Shown piece by piece: positions 1 through 7,997 of a DNA stretch of 64,000 bases. Location: assembly GCF_000284595.1 (NCBI RefSeq), contig NC_017671.1:591001-655000 (forward strand). The letters run 5' to 3'. The first letter of the stretch is position 1, and every line of letters begins with the position of its first letter. The notes under the pieces were generated by a model, which had not been told where the DNA came from, searched no databases, and saw only the letters and a program-made list of their open reading frames with translations. The translations under genes and the position numbers were made by a program. The stretch is from Stenotrophomonas maltophilia D457. GTDB taxonomy: Bacteria > Pseudomonadota > Gammaproteobacteria > Xanthomonadales > Xanthomonadaceae.

Positions 1-1346
1 TGGCCCTGACCCGCGCCCGCACCGGCACGCTGCTGGCCATTGCCACCGCCCTCGCGGCGGCCACCACCGGCCTTCTTCGGGCCAGCATGCGCATGGCGCG
101 GCGCATCGCCGTGCGGACGGCGCGCGTGGCTCTTGCGCGGTGCGCGCTCACCGGTATCGTGCTCGGCCTTGCCCGGCGCACTGTTGCCCCAGCGGATCGG
201 CGTCTGCAGCTCGAAGCCCGGCACATCGCGGATGTCCATGTCGCGGCCCAGCAGGCGCACGATCGCGCGCAGCAGCTTCACTTCATCCTGCGCCACCAGC
301 GAAATCGCCTGGCCGGTCGCGCCGTTGCGGCCGGTGCGGCCGATGCGGTGCACGTAGTCCTCGGCCACCATCGGCAGGTCGAAGTTGATCACCTTCGGCA
401 GCTCGTTGATGTCGATGCCGCGCGCGGCGATGTCGGTGGCCACCAGCACGGTCACGCGGCCGGCCTTGAAGTCACCCAGCGCACGCAGGCGCTGGCCCTG
501 GCTCTTGTTGCCGTGGATCGCCGCGGTCTTGATGCCCGACTTTTCCAGGAACGTGGCCAGCTTGTCGCTGCCATGCTTGGTGCGGGCGAACACCAGGGTC
601 TGCTCGCGGCTGTCCTGCGCCAGCAGGTGCAGCAGCAGGTCGCGCTTGCGGCCGGCGTCGACCGGATGCACGCGGTGGGTGATGGTTTCGGCCACGGTGT
701 TCTTCGGCGTCACCTGGATCTGTTCCGGGTTGCGCATGAACTCCAGCGCCAACTGGCGGATGTTGTCCTCGAAGGTGGCCGAGAACAGCAGGGTCTGGCG
801 GTTCTGCTTCGGCAGCTTGGCCAGGATGCGCTTGATCGACGGCAGGAAGCCCATGTCGAGCATGCGGTCGGCTTCGTCCAGGATCAGCACTTCAATGCCG
901 GACAGGTCGACGCTGCGACGCTCAAGGTGGTCGATCAGGCGGCCCGGGCAGGCCACCAGCAGGTCCACGCCACGGCGCAGGATGTCCAGCTGGTTGCCCA
1001 TGCCGACGCCGCCGTAGATGCAGGCGCTGGGGATGCGCAGGTACTTGCTGTAGCCACGCAGGCTGTCATGCACCTGGGTGGCCAGCTCGCGGGTCGGGGC
1101 CAGGATCAGCGCGCGTGGCTTGCGCGGGCCGGCACGTACCTCCTGCGAGGCGGTGCCCAGGTGCTGCAGCAGCGGCAGGCCGAACGCGGCGGTCTTGCCG
1201 GTGCCGGTCTGTGCGCCGGCCAGCAGGTCGCGACCGGCCAGCGCCAGCGGGATCGCCTGCTGCTGGATCGGGGTCGGGTTTTCGTAGCCCTGCTCGGCGA
1301 GCGCGCGCAGCAGGAAGGGCGCCAGGCCCAGCGATTCAAAAGACAT
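1..1346 (-). CDS. rhlE: RhlE-type DEAD-box ATP-dependent RNA helicase (C-terminus beyond window edge)
   Basis: RNA-dependent ATPase that unwinds short RNA duplexes in ribosome assembly or RNA turnover. Starting at the ATG complementary to 1344-1346 (MSFESLGLAPFLL) I read the Q-motif (GYENPTPIQ), Walker A (AQTGTGKT), DEAD box (LILDEADRML), SAT (LFSATF) and motif VI (HRIGRTGR), in the order of both RecA-like domains. The C-terminal tail is rich in Gly, Arg, Ala and Lys, as in RhlE proteins, and is still open at base 1, so the true end is unknown. A small hairpin (CTGTCCG/CGGACAG, 1374-1389) lies in the leader. Family assignment is firm; the RhlE rather than SrmB/DbpA label rests on the short N-terminus and basic tail. 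Confidence 0.93.
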   Translation of the reverse strand, partial: MSFESLGLAPFLLRALAEQGYENPTPIQQQAIPLALAGRDLLAGAQTGTGKTAAFGLPLLQHLGTASQEVRAGPRKPRALILAPTRELATQVHDSLRGYSKYLRIPSACIYGGVGMGNQLDILRRGVDLLVACPGRLIDHLERRSVDLSGIEVLILDEADRMLDMGFLPSIKRILAKLPKQNRQTLLFSATFEDNIRQLALEFMRNPEQIQVTPKNTVAETITHRVHPVDAGRKRDLLLHLLAQDSREQTLVFARTKHGSDKLATFLEKSGIKTAAIHGNKSQGQRLRALGDFKAGRVTVLVATDIAARGIDINELPKVINFDLPMVAEDYVHRIGRTGRNGATGQAISLVAQDEVKLLRAIVRLLGRDMDIRDVPGFELQTPIRWGNSAPGKAEHDTGERAPRKSHARRPHGDAPRHAHAGPKKAGGGRREGGGNGQQRAGAGAGQG

Positions 1347-1710
1347 TGAGTTTGCTCCAAGTACAAGAAACGCCTGTCCGAGCGGACAGACGGGGGCAGA
1401 TCAAACTGATCGGCTGACTCGGAGCGTTCCCGTGAACCGCGCTGCGAGAATTGGGTGCAGCCGGCACGAAGCGCAGGCTGGAATGCGTGACGAACGGCGT
1501 CGGAGTGGGGGCGGGCGAAGAGGGCGGACCCTGGTCGCCGGCGATCCCGGAGGGAAACGGACGGCCGCTGCAGACCCTGCAAGTCTAAACGATGTTCGAG
1601 ACTTCGCGCAAAAAGGCCTGTTCAGGTAGGGGCGTCTCTGCAGGGCTTGCAGCCCTGCACCCGCAGAGGCCAGAGCCACGTCAACGTCAAAAGCTGGCTT
1701 CCTGAGGGTT

Positions 1711-1812
1711 GGCGGGGTGGGTCCGGTTGAGGGGGGCGCCGTAAACCCATCCATGGGGGCTTGGTCGCGGCATCCATGCCGCTCACACCCCCTCAACCGG
1801 ACCCACCCCGCC
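1711..1812. repeat. Long palindromic element, copy A
   Basis: Outer arms 1711-1735 and 1788-1812 are perfectly complementary over 25 bp (arm begins GGCGGGGTGGGTCCGG). Between them lies a strand shared with the other copies (CGTAAACCCATCC...GGGGGCTTGG) and an inner hairpin GCGGCAT/ATGCCGC (1767-1782). A flanking CGACAG...CTGTCG motif follows on the right. Copies B-E are at 1.9, 47.1, 63.1 and 63.4 kb. Confidence 0.85.
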
Positions 1813-1925
1813 TTCGACAGTTTTCCGCGATCTGTCGAATCTCATTCGATCAATTTCGGTGTCTGACGGATCTCGACGATGAATGATGTGGATGTTCGAT
1901 CAGTCATGGGGAACCTGTCGGGGGT

Positions 1926-2023
1926 GGGGCGGTGTGGGCGGGCAGGACCGTTGGCGCCATGGATGGCGCCATCGAGCCCCCAGGGATGGGTTTACGGCGT
2001 GTCCTGCCCACCCACACCGCCCC
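1926..2023. repeat. Long palindromic element, copy B (inverted relative to A)
   Basis: Arms 1926-1948 and 2001-2023 match over 23 bp with one C/T difference. The stem sequence (GGGGCGGTGTGGGCGGGC) differs from copy A, yet the internal strand, read on the minus strand (CGCCGTAAACCCATCCCTGG), is nearly the same. Inner hairpin GGCGCCAT/ATGGCGCC at 1953-1970. Confidence 0.82.
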
Positions 2024-2135
2024 GCCATCCCACGGAATGCAGGCTTTTGACGTTGCGGTTGCTTCTGCAGGTGCAGGGCTGCAAGCCCTGCCGACCCCCC
2101 CACTACGGTAGGGTGGGCCGATGCCGCGCTGCAGC

Positions 2136-2163
2136 TTGGCGCCGCCGCAGATTTGATTACACT
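2136..2163 (+). promoter_or_regulatory. Candidate sigma-70 promoter of the FAH-maiA unit
   Basis: TTGGCG (2136-2141), a 16-bp spacer and TACACT (2158-2163) lie 37 bp before the chosen ATG in a locally AT-richer stretch. Pattern match only. Confidence 0.35.
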
Positions 2164-2199
2164 TGAAACTTGTTTGCCCACGACTCCGGACACCCACCC

Positions 2200-3189
2200 A
2201 TGAAGCTTGGTTCTTTGAAGGAAGGCGGCCGCGACGGCACCCTGATCGTCGTCTCGCGTGACCTGCGCCACGGCGTGCGCGCCACCGGCATTGCCGCCAC
2301 CCTGCAGCAGGCCCTGGAGGACTGGAGCCACATCGCACCGCGCCTGAACGCCCTGTACGAATCGCTCAATGCCGGCGATGCCGATGGCGTGTTCGACCTC
2401 GACCCGCAGGCACTGGCCGCACCGATGCCGCGCGCCTATGAGTTCGTCGATGGCAGCGCCTACCTGCCGCACGTCGAGCGCGTGCGCCGTGCCCGTGGCG
2501 CCGAGGTGCCGGAGAGCTTCTACACCGATCCACTGATGTACCAGGCCACCAGCGCCGGCTTCTACGGCCCGCGCGATGCGGTCAAGGTGGTCAGCGAGGA
2601 CTACGGCATCGACCTGGAAGCGGAGATCGTGGTGATCACCGACGACGTGCCGATGGCGGCGACCCCGGAACAGGCAGCCGGTCATATCCAGTTGGTCGGC
2701 CTGGTCAACGATGTCTCGCTGCGCAACCTGATCCCGGGCGAGCTGGCCAAGGGTTTCGGCTTCCTGCAGTCCAAGCCGCGCTCGGCGCTGTCGCCGGTGT
2801 TCGTCACCCCTGACGAGCTGGGTGCCGCGTGGCAGGACAGCAAGGTGCACCTGCCGCTGCTGACCCACATCAACGGCCAGTGGTTCGGTGCGCCGGAAGC
2901 GGGCGTGGACATGCAGTTCAATTTCGCCCAGCTGGTTTCGCATGCGGCCAAGACCCGTCCGCTGGTCGCCGGCACCATCGTCGGCTCGGGCACCATCGCC
3001 AATGAAGACACCAGCAAGGGTGCGTCGTGCTTCGCCGAGCAGCGCGTGGTCGAAACCCTGCGCGATGGCAAGCCGAGCACGCCGTTCATGTCCTTCGGCG
3101 ACGTGGTCCGCATCGAGATGCTCGATGCCGCGGGCAACAGCATCTTCGGTGCGATCGAGCAGCGCATCGAACAGGCGGCCAGGCCCTGA
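2200..3189 (+). CDS. Fumarylacetoacetate hydrolase family protein
   Basis: 329 residues from the ATG at 2200 (MKLGSLKEGGRDGTL); an in-frame TTG at 2170 is possible but less likely. It resembles the short bacterial fumarylacetoacetases: an N-terminal FAH-N-like region (about 1-75), then the C-terminal FAH fold with acidic metal-ligand stretches (YGIDLEAEIVVITDDVP) and the GTIVGSGTIAN segment near residue 265. In Xanthomonadaceae this protein carries out the last step of tyrosine degradation, cleaving fumarylacetoacetate to fumarate and acetoacetate. The maleylacetoacetate isomerase gene starts 2 bp after its stop, which supports the role. A different acylpyruvate-type substrate cannot be excluded from sequence alone. 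Confidence 0.9.
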   Translation: MKLGSLKEGGRDGTLIVVSRDLRHGVRATGIAATLQQALEDWSHIAPRLNALYESLNAGDADGVFDLDPQALAAPMPRAYEFVDGSAYLPHVERVRRARGAEVPESFYTDPLMYQATSAGFYGPRDAVKVVSEDYGIDLEAEIVVITDDVPMAATPEQAAGHIQLVGLVNDVSLRNLIPGELAKGFGFLQSKPRSALSPVFVTPDELGAAWQDSKVHLPLLTHINGQWFGAPEAGVDMQFNFAQLVSHAAKTRPLVAGTIVGSGTIANEDTSKGASCFAEQRVVETLRDGKPSTPFMSFGDVVRIEMLDAAGNSIFGAIEQRIEQAARP

Positions 3190-3191
3190 GC

Positions 3192-3872
3192 ATGGAGGCG
3201 GCCATGGAGATCCCGGTCGACGACGGCATCGTGCTGTACACCTACTGGCGATCCAGCGCCGCCTACCGCGTGCGCATCGGCCTGGAGCTGAAGGGCCTGG
3301 CCTGGGACGCGCGGCCGGTGCACCTGGTGCGCGAGGGCGGCGAGCAGCACCGGGATGCCTATCGGGCGCTCAACCCGCAGCAGCTGGTGCCGACCCTGCT
3401 GCATGAGGGGCATGTGCTGACCCAGTCGCTGGCGATCCTCGAATACCTGGACGAGCGCTTTCCGCAGGTACCGCTGCTGCCGGCCGACGCCGCTGGCCGC
3501 GCGCGGGTGCGCGCGCTGGCCCAGCTGGTAGCCTGCGACATCCACCCGATCAACAATCTGCGGGTGATGCAGTACCTGGAACGCAGTCTGCAGCTGCCGG
3601 CCGATGCACGCACGCAGTGGACCCTGCACTGGATCGCCGAGGGCTTTGCGGCGATGGAGGCGCTGTTGGCCAACAGCCGTGACACCGGCGCCTTCTGCCA
3701 CGGTGACCGTCCCGGCCTGGCCGACATCTGCCTGCTGCCGCAGCTGTACAACGCCCACCGCTTCGGCCTGGACCTGGCACCGTACCCGACCCTGCGCCGC
3801 ATCGAATCGGCCTGCCAGGCAGTGGATGCCTTCGACCGCGCACGCCCGGAAAACCAGCCCGACGCCGCCTGA
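3192..3872 (+). CDS. maiA: Maleylacetoacetate isomerase (zeta-class GST)
   Basis: 226 residues from ATG 3192 (MEAAMEIPVDDG; ATG 3204 is an alternative start). Cytosolic glutathione-dependent isomerase converting maleylacetoacetate to fumarylacetoacetate. The N-terminal thioredoxin-like half carries the zeta-class signature region (YWRSSAAYRVRIGLELKG, about residues 18-35) and the NPQQLVPTL and QSLAILEYLDE glutathione-site segments; the C-terminal half is the all-helical GST domain with GDRPGLADICLLPQ. It lies 2 bp downstream of the FAH gene, so the two steps are probably co-transcribed. The stop codon is followed within 4 bp by a strong palindrome that could end or protect the transcript. Confidence 0.93.
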   Translation: MEAAMEIPVDDGIVLYTYWRSSAAYRVRIGLELKGLAWDARPVHLVREGGEQHRDAYRALNPQQLVPTLLHEGHVLTQSLAILEYLDERFPQVPLLPADAAGRARVRALAQLVACDIHPINNLRVMQYLERSLQLPADARTQWTLHWIAEGFAAMEALLANSRDTGAFCHGDRPGLADICLLPQLYNAHRFGLDLAPYPTLRRIESACQAVDAFDRARPENQPDAA

Positions 3873-3875
3873 AAA

Positions 3876-3937
3876 AAAGGGGACGGAGGGGATTAAGTCG
3901 TATATGCACTTACGACTTAATCCCCTCCGTCCCCTTT
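3876..3937. repeat. GGGGACGGAGGGG palindrome, copy 1
   Basis: 27-bp arms (AAAGGGGACGGAGGGG...) at 3876-3902 and 3911-3937 enclose an 8-base loop containing TGCAC. It lies between two convergent genes and could act as a bidirectional terminator. Its right arm also encodes the last residues and the stop codon (complement of 3917-3919) of the UdgX-like gene. A second copy lies at 6700-6765. Confidence 0.9.
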
Positions 3938-5377
3938 CTGCCGCAAACGGGCCAGGTCATCGCGGAACACCCGGTAGGCTTCCTCGCGGCGCGCATCGTC
4001 GGCCTGCCGCAACACCCATGCCGGGTGCACCGTGGCGTAGCCGCGCGTGCCGTCCTCGAGGGTGTGCCAGCGTCCGCGGTCGCGTGCGAGGTCGAAACCA
4101 CGACCGAATACCGAGGCTGCGGCTGTCGCGCCGAGGCATACGATCACCTGGGGCCGCACGCGTGCGATCTCACCCATCAGCCAGGGGCGGCAGGCCTGGA
4201 TGTGGCGGCTTTCCGGCCGCTTGTGCAGCCGCACCTTGCCGCGCCGCTCATGGTGGAAGTGCTTCACCGCGTTGGTGAGGTACAGCTGGGCGCGATCGAT
4301 TCCCAGTTCCGCCAGTGCGCGGTCCAGCACCTGGCCGGCAGGTCCTGCGAACGGCTGCCCGCGCAGATCCTCGGTATCACCGGGCTGCTCGCCGATCACC
4401 ATCACCCGCGCATCGGCAGGCCCCTGCCCGAACACGGTCTGCGTGGCCTGCTCCCATAGCGGGCACTGGCGGCAGGCACTGGCCTGTCCGCGCAGATTGT
4501 CCAGGCTGCTGGCATCGGCTGCCGGCGTCGCAGCGTTCGCACGCGGGGGAATCCTGCGTTGCGTTGCCTGTGCCGGCCGGTCATGCATTTCCTGCACGCG
4601 GTCGGCCGCGTCGCGCACCAGGCGTGGCAGCAACTGTGCTTCAGGCAGGTGGCGCCAGTACTTTGCCGGCATCTCCTGCATCATCATCCGTGTGTTGAGC
4701 CGCGCCGGATTGAAGATGCTGGCGTAGTAGGTCTGCCACAGCGACTCGCGTGCATCCTCGGCCGGGGCATCTTCGCGCCGTGCACCGGGGCCGAAGGCAA
4801 GCGCCTGCCCATCCCAGGCGACGCTGCGCGAAGGGGTCAGGATCGCCCAGCGCATGCCTGTGAAGCGGCGCGCGAAGAACGGCGCGACCCGGTCGACGAT
4901 GTGGTGTTGCGGCTCGAACCAGGCGATGAACGCATCGGGCTGGCCAGGTACCTCGCGGAAGCGCACGAATGCCTTCATCTTGTGCGTGTCACGGCGGACG
5001 GCCTGGGCGAGGGCTGTCGCGCGCAGGACATCGGCGTCGGCGGGGTTGCCCAGCACTGATCGCTCGCCATGGGCGATGCGCCACAGCAGGCGATACAGCA
5101 CGGCCAGGCGCTGGGGATCGCGATGGCACAGGCAGGTGGCCGCCAGCTCCAGGAAGTCACGTGGAACGTTGGGTGCACCGGCATCGGCAAGCATCGGCGC
5201 CTGCTGCACGGCCGGCGCATCCAGCAGCGACGTGTCACTCCCTTCCAGCCAGTCCAGCTGCGGCGGGGCAACGCCGCGCAGCAACGCTTCGCGCGCAGCA
5301 TCGCGCCAGGCCTGCAGCGACCACGGCGGATCCACCCGCAGCGACCACCGCTGCGCGTCAGGACGCAGACGGGGCAT
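3917..5377 (-). CDS. UdgX-like uracil-DNA glycosylase with N-terminal DUF4130-type domain
   Basis: 486 residues from the ATG complementary to 5375-5377 (MPRLRPDAQRW); this start overlaps the upstream radical SAM gene by 20 bp. The N-terminal half (about 1-265) resembles the DUF4130 domain (KMKAFVRFREV at about 133, NPARLNTR). The C-terminal half (about 290-486) is a family-4/UdgX-type glycosylase: [4Fe-4S] cysteines C302, C305, C396 and C414, motif A GEQPGDTED (329-337), and the UdgX loop KVRLH (381-385). In Mycobacterium UdgX the equivalent loop is KRRIH and its His forms a covalent bond with uracil; that His (H385) is present here. Neighbour and fusion fit the TIGR03915/TIGR03916 pair of putative DNA-repair proteins. 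The C-terminal KGDGGD is supplied by a repeat. Confidence 0.88.
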   Translation of the reverse strand: MPRLRPDAQRWSLRVDPPWSLQAWRDAAREALLRGVAPPQLDWLEGSDTSLLDAPAVQQAPMLADAGAPNVPRDFLELAATCLCHRDPQRLAVLYRLLWRIAHGERSVLGNPADADVLRATALAQAVRRDTHKMKAFVRFREVPGQPDAFIAWFEPQHHIVDRVAPFFARRFTGMRWAILTPSRSVAWDGQALAFGPGARREDAPAEDARESLWQTYYASIFNPARLNTRMMMQEMPAKYWRHLPEAQLLPRLVRDAADRVQEMHDRPAQATQRRIPPRANAATPAADASSLDNLRGQASACRQCPLWEQATQTVFGQGPADARVMVIGEQPGDTEDLRGQPFAGPAGQVLDRALAELGIDRAQLYLTNAVKHFHHERRGKVRLHKRPESRHIQACRPWLMGEIARVRPQVIVCLGATAAASVFGRGFDLARDRGRWHTLEDGTRGYATVHPAWVLRQADDARREEAYRVFRDDLARLRQKGDGGD

Positions 5378-6641
5378 CGAAAAGCGAACCCTGGCGCGGC
5401 GGCGGGGCCAGCTGCGCGCGCAGCGCCGCCGGATCATCCAGTGCTTTGCGCGGGTGATGGTCGGCCAGCAGCACGAACGGCAGCAGCTTGCTCATCGGTG
5501 CCTTCAGGCGCGCGATGTCGGCCACGCGCAGCCGCCCGTGGCGGCGTGCCATCAGCACGCGCTTGACGTTGCGCACGCCAAGGCCGGGCACGCGCAGCAG
5601 CATTTCCTTCGGTGCCCGGTTCAGATCGACCGGAAAGCGCTCGGGATGGCGGATCGCCCAGGCCATCTTGGGGTCGATATCCAGGTCGAGCATGCCGTCC
5701 TGGGTGGTATCGGTAATCTCCTCCACACCGTAACCGTAGAAGCGCAGCAGCCAGTCTGCCTGGTAAAGGCGATGTTCGCGCTGCAGCGGTGGCGGCTGCA
5801 GTGGCAGCTGCCGGCTGGCGTCCGGAATCGGGCTGAATGCGGAGTAGTAGACCCGGCGCATGCGGTAGTTGCCGTACAGACTGTCGGCGCTGGCCAGGAT
5901 CTGCTGGTCGTTTGCCCCGTCCGCGCCGACGATCATCTGGGTGCTCTGCCCGGCCGGTGCGAAACGGGGAGGGCGCGGGCGAGCGCTGCGGCTGGCCGTC
6001 GGCGCCACCGCTGCGGGGGACTTGCGAGCCTCATTGGCTTCCTCGATGCGCCAGCGCAGTTCGCCCATCGCGCCACGGATCGAGTGCACCGTCTTCTCCG
6101 GTGCCAAGGCGCTCAGGCCGGCTTCGGTCGGCAGTTCCACGTTGATGGACAGGCGGTCCGCATAGCGCCCGGCACTGGCCAGCAGTTCCGGCGAGGCCTC
6201 GGGAATGGTCTTGAGGTGGATGTAGCCGGCGTAGCGGTGTTCTTCGCGCAGCTGCCGGGCCACTTCCACCATCTGCTCCATGGTGTAGTCCGCATTGCGG
6301 ATGATGCCGCTGGACAGGAACAGGCCCTCGATGTAGTTGCGCTTGTAGAAGTCCAGGGTGAGCGTGACCACCTCGTCCACGCTGAAGCGCGCGCGGGCCA
6401 CGTTGCTGGAGACCCGGTTCACGCAATAGGCGCAGTCGTAAATGCAGAAGTTGGTCAACAGGATCTTCAGCAATGAAACGCAGCGGCCGTCGGGCGTGTA
6501 GCTGTGGCAGATGCCCATGCCCTCGGTACTGCCGATACCGCCACTGGCGCGCGAATCGCGTTTGCCCGAGCCGCTGGAGGCGCAGGACGCGTCGTATTTG
6601 GCGGCGTCGGCCAGAATGGCCAGCTTGCGGATGGTTTCCAT
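5358..6641 (-). CDS. Putative DNA modification/repair radical SAM protein (TIGR03916-like)
   Basis: 427 residues from the ATG complementary to 6639-6641. The radical SAM cluster motif is C66-x3-C70-x2-C73 (NFCIYDCAYC). The SAM barrel follows, and the C-terminal region has a helix-hairpin-helix-like element (LLRVPGLGVRNVKRVLMARR, about 353-372), suggesting DNA binding. It overlaps the start of the UdgX-like gene, so translation is probably coupled; the two families are usually found together. The biochemical reaction is not known to me; a role in handling modified or damaged bases is inferred from partner and HhH. A Pro/Arg/Ala-rich stretch near residues 210-235 looks like a linker insertion. 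Confidence 0.88.
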   Translation of the reverse strand: METIRKLAILADAAKYDASCASSGSGKRDSRASGGIGSTEGMGICHSYTPDGRCVSLLKILLTNFCIYDCAYCVNRVSSNVARARFSVDEVVTLTLDFYKRNYIEGLFLSSGIIRNADYTMEQMVEVARQLREEHRYAGYIHLKTIPEASPELLASAGRYADRLSINVELPTEAGLSALAPEKTVHSIRGAMGELRWRIEEANEARKSPAAVAPTASRSARPRPPRFAPAGQSTQMIVGADGANDQQILASADSLYGNYRMRRVYYSAFSPIPDASRQLPLQPPPLQREHRLYQADWLLRFYGYGVEEITDTTQDGMLDLDIDPKMAWAIRHPERFPVDLNRAPKEMLLRVPGLGVRNVKRVLMARRHGRLRVADIARLKAPMSKLLPFVLLADHHPRKALDDPAALRAQLAPPPRQGSLFDAPSAS

Positions 6642-6699
6642 TGAGGAAACCTACGGATGAGGGGTCTCATTGGATGAGACCGCCCATGAACGCTTCAGA

Positions 6700-6765
6700 A
6701 AAAAGGGGACGGAGGGGATTAAGTCGCAAATGCACAAACGACTTAATCCCCTCCGTCCCCTTTTT
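6700..6765. repeat. GGGGACGGAGGGG palindrome, copy 2
   Basis: 27-bp arms at 6700-6726 and 6739-6765 with the same sequence as the copy at 3.9 kb and a loop again containing TGCAC. It lies just after the pilU stop codon and before the radical SAM gene (both leftward), with T-runs outside the stem, so it may end pilU transcription. Confidence 0.9.
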
Positions 6766-6772
6766 CGTGGGG

Positions 6773-7900
6773 TCAGAAGCCGTGGGTGATGCTGGGTGCG
6801 CCGGCCGAGAAATCGGCGTACGGGTCGTGCTCGCCGCTGCTGCCTTCGGACAAACGGAACTTCAGGGCCAGGCCATCGCGCGAGTCGGCCGCGCGCAGCG
6901 CTTCCTCCTGCTCGATGATGCCCGCCTTGGCCAGCCGGAACAGGCACTGGTCGAAGCTCTCCATGCCTTCTTCCAGCGAGCCTTCCATCGCCGCCTTGAT
7001 CTCGTGCACCTGGCCGCGACGCAACAGGTCGCGGATCATCGGCGTATTGATCAGCACCTCGGTGGCCGGCAGGCGACGGCCCTCCTTGTTCTTCACCAGG
7101 CGCTGGCTGATCACCGCACGCAGGTTCAGCGCCAGGTTCATCAGCACGTTCTTGTGCGCGCTTTCCGGGAAGAAGTTGAGGATGCGCTCGATGGTCTGGT
7201 CGGCGTTGTTGGAGTGCAGGGTGGCCAGGCACAGGTGCCCGGTCTCGGCGAAGGCGATCGCCGCCTCCATCGTTTCCGCATCCAGGATTTCGCCGATCAG
7301 GATCACGTCCGGCGCTTCACGCATCGCGTTCTTCAGCGCGTTGTGGAAGGCGTGGGTGTCCAGGCCGACCTCGCGCTGGTTGACGATCGACATCTTGTGC
7401 TTGTGCAGGTACTCGATCGGATCCTCGATGGTGAGGATGTGACCGGTGGTGGTGCTGTTGCGGTGGTCGATCATCGACGCCAGCGAGGTGGACTTGCCGG
7501 AACCGGTGGACCCCACCACCAGCACCAGCCCGCGCGGGGTCATGATGACGTCCTTCAGCACCTGCGGCAGGTTCAGCTCCTCGATGCTCGGGATACGGCT
7601 GCGGATGGCGCGGATGACCATGCCGACCTCGCCCCGCTGCTTGAACACGTTGACGCGGAAGCGCCCGGCATCGGGCAGGGCGATGGCCATGTTGAGCTCC
7701 AGCTCGCGCTCGAACTGCGGCACCTGGCCTTCGTCCATCAGCGAGTAGGCGATTTTCTTGACCATGCCCGGCGGCAGGCCGGTGTTGCCCAGCGGATAGA
7801 GCTTCCCCTCGATCTTGATGTAGACCGGTGCCCCGGTGGTCAGAAACATGTCCGAAGCGTTCTTTTCGGTCATCAGCTTCAGGAAGTAGCCGATATCCAT
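6773..7900 (-). CDS. pilU: Type IV pilus retraction ATPase PilU
   Basis: 375 residues from the ATG complementary to 7898-7900 (MDIGYFLKLMTEKNASDMFL). The open frame runs further upstream, but this start gives the standard PilT/PilU N-terminus. Hexameric AAA-type secretion ATPase at the inner face of the type IV pilus machine, assisting PilT in pilus retraction. Seen: Walker A (GSTGSGKST), Asp box (EDPIEYLHKHKMSIVNQREVG), Walker B region (PDVILIGEILD, where PilT-type proteins usually have GEIRD) and His box (GHLCLATLHSNNADQT). The Glu-rich C-terminal extension after residue 345 fits PilU rather than PilT. No pilT lies next to it in this window. Confidence 0.92.
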   Translation of the reverse strand: MDIGYFLKLMTEKNASDMFLTTGAPVYIKIEGKLYPLGNTGLPPGMVKKIAYSLMDEGQVPQFERELELNMAIALPDAGRFRVNVFKQRGEVGMVIRAIRSRIPSIEELNLPQVLKDVIMTPRGLVLVVGSTGSGKSTSLASMIDHRNSTTTGHILTIEDPIEYLHKHKMSIVNQREVGLDTHAFHNALKNAMREAPDVILIGEILDAETMEAAIAFAETGHLCLATLHSNNADQTIERILNFFPESAHKNVLMNLALNLRAVISQRLVKNKEGRRLPATEVLINTPMIRDLLRRGQVHEIKAAMEGSLEEGMESFDQCLFRLAKAGIIEQEEALRAADSRDGLALKFRLSEGSSGEHDPYADFSAGAPSITHGF

Positions 7901-7997
7901 TGCGAATTTTCCCCAACGAAACGGCCGACGCCCGTTGCCAGCACGGTGTCGGCTTGACGACAATGGCCGTGAACCGACAACCGGTACGGCCTCCCCA

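Larger units (their letters stand above)
1347..2199. other. 853-bp intergenic region with repeats
   Basis: Region between divergently transcribed rhlE and the FAH gene. I see no credible gene. It holds a GCAGGGCTTGCAGCCCTGC palindrome near 1643-1662, two copies of a long palindromic element (1711-1812 and 1926-2023, in opposite orientation), a CGACAG..CTGTCG inverted repeat at 1814-1836 that also flanks the copies near 47.2 and 63.4 kb, and a second GCAGGGCTGCAAGCCCTGC palindrome near 2073-2092. Short ORFs here are shadows of the repeats. Confidence 0.7.

Noticed and set aside
87..1349. 420-codon plus-strand frame opposite rhlE
   Set aside because: It is the antisense shadow of a clear DEAD-box helicase; composition is His/Gln/Ala/Arg-rich without domains. 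The same applies to long antisense frames over cbs, rmlA, xanA, mlaE, proS, valS, pepA and the chitinase.
1401..1796. Short ORFs within the 1.4-2.2 kb repeat region
   Set aside because: Their translations are Arg/Pro-rich readings of palindromes; similar shadows occur at every repeat copy.
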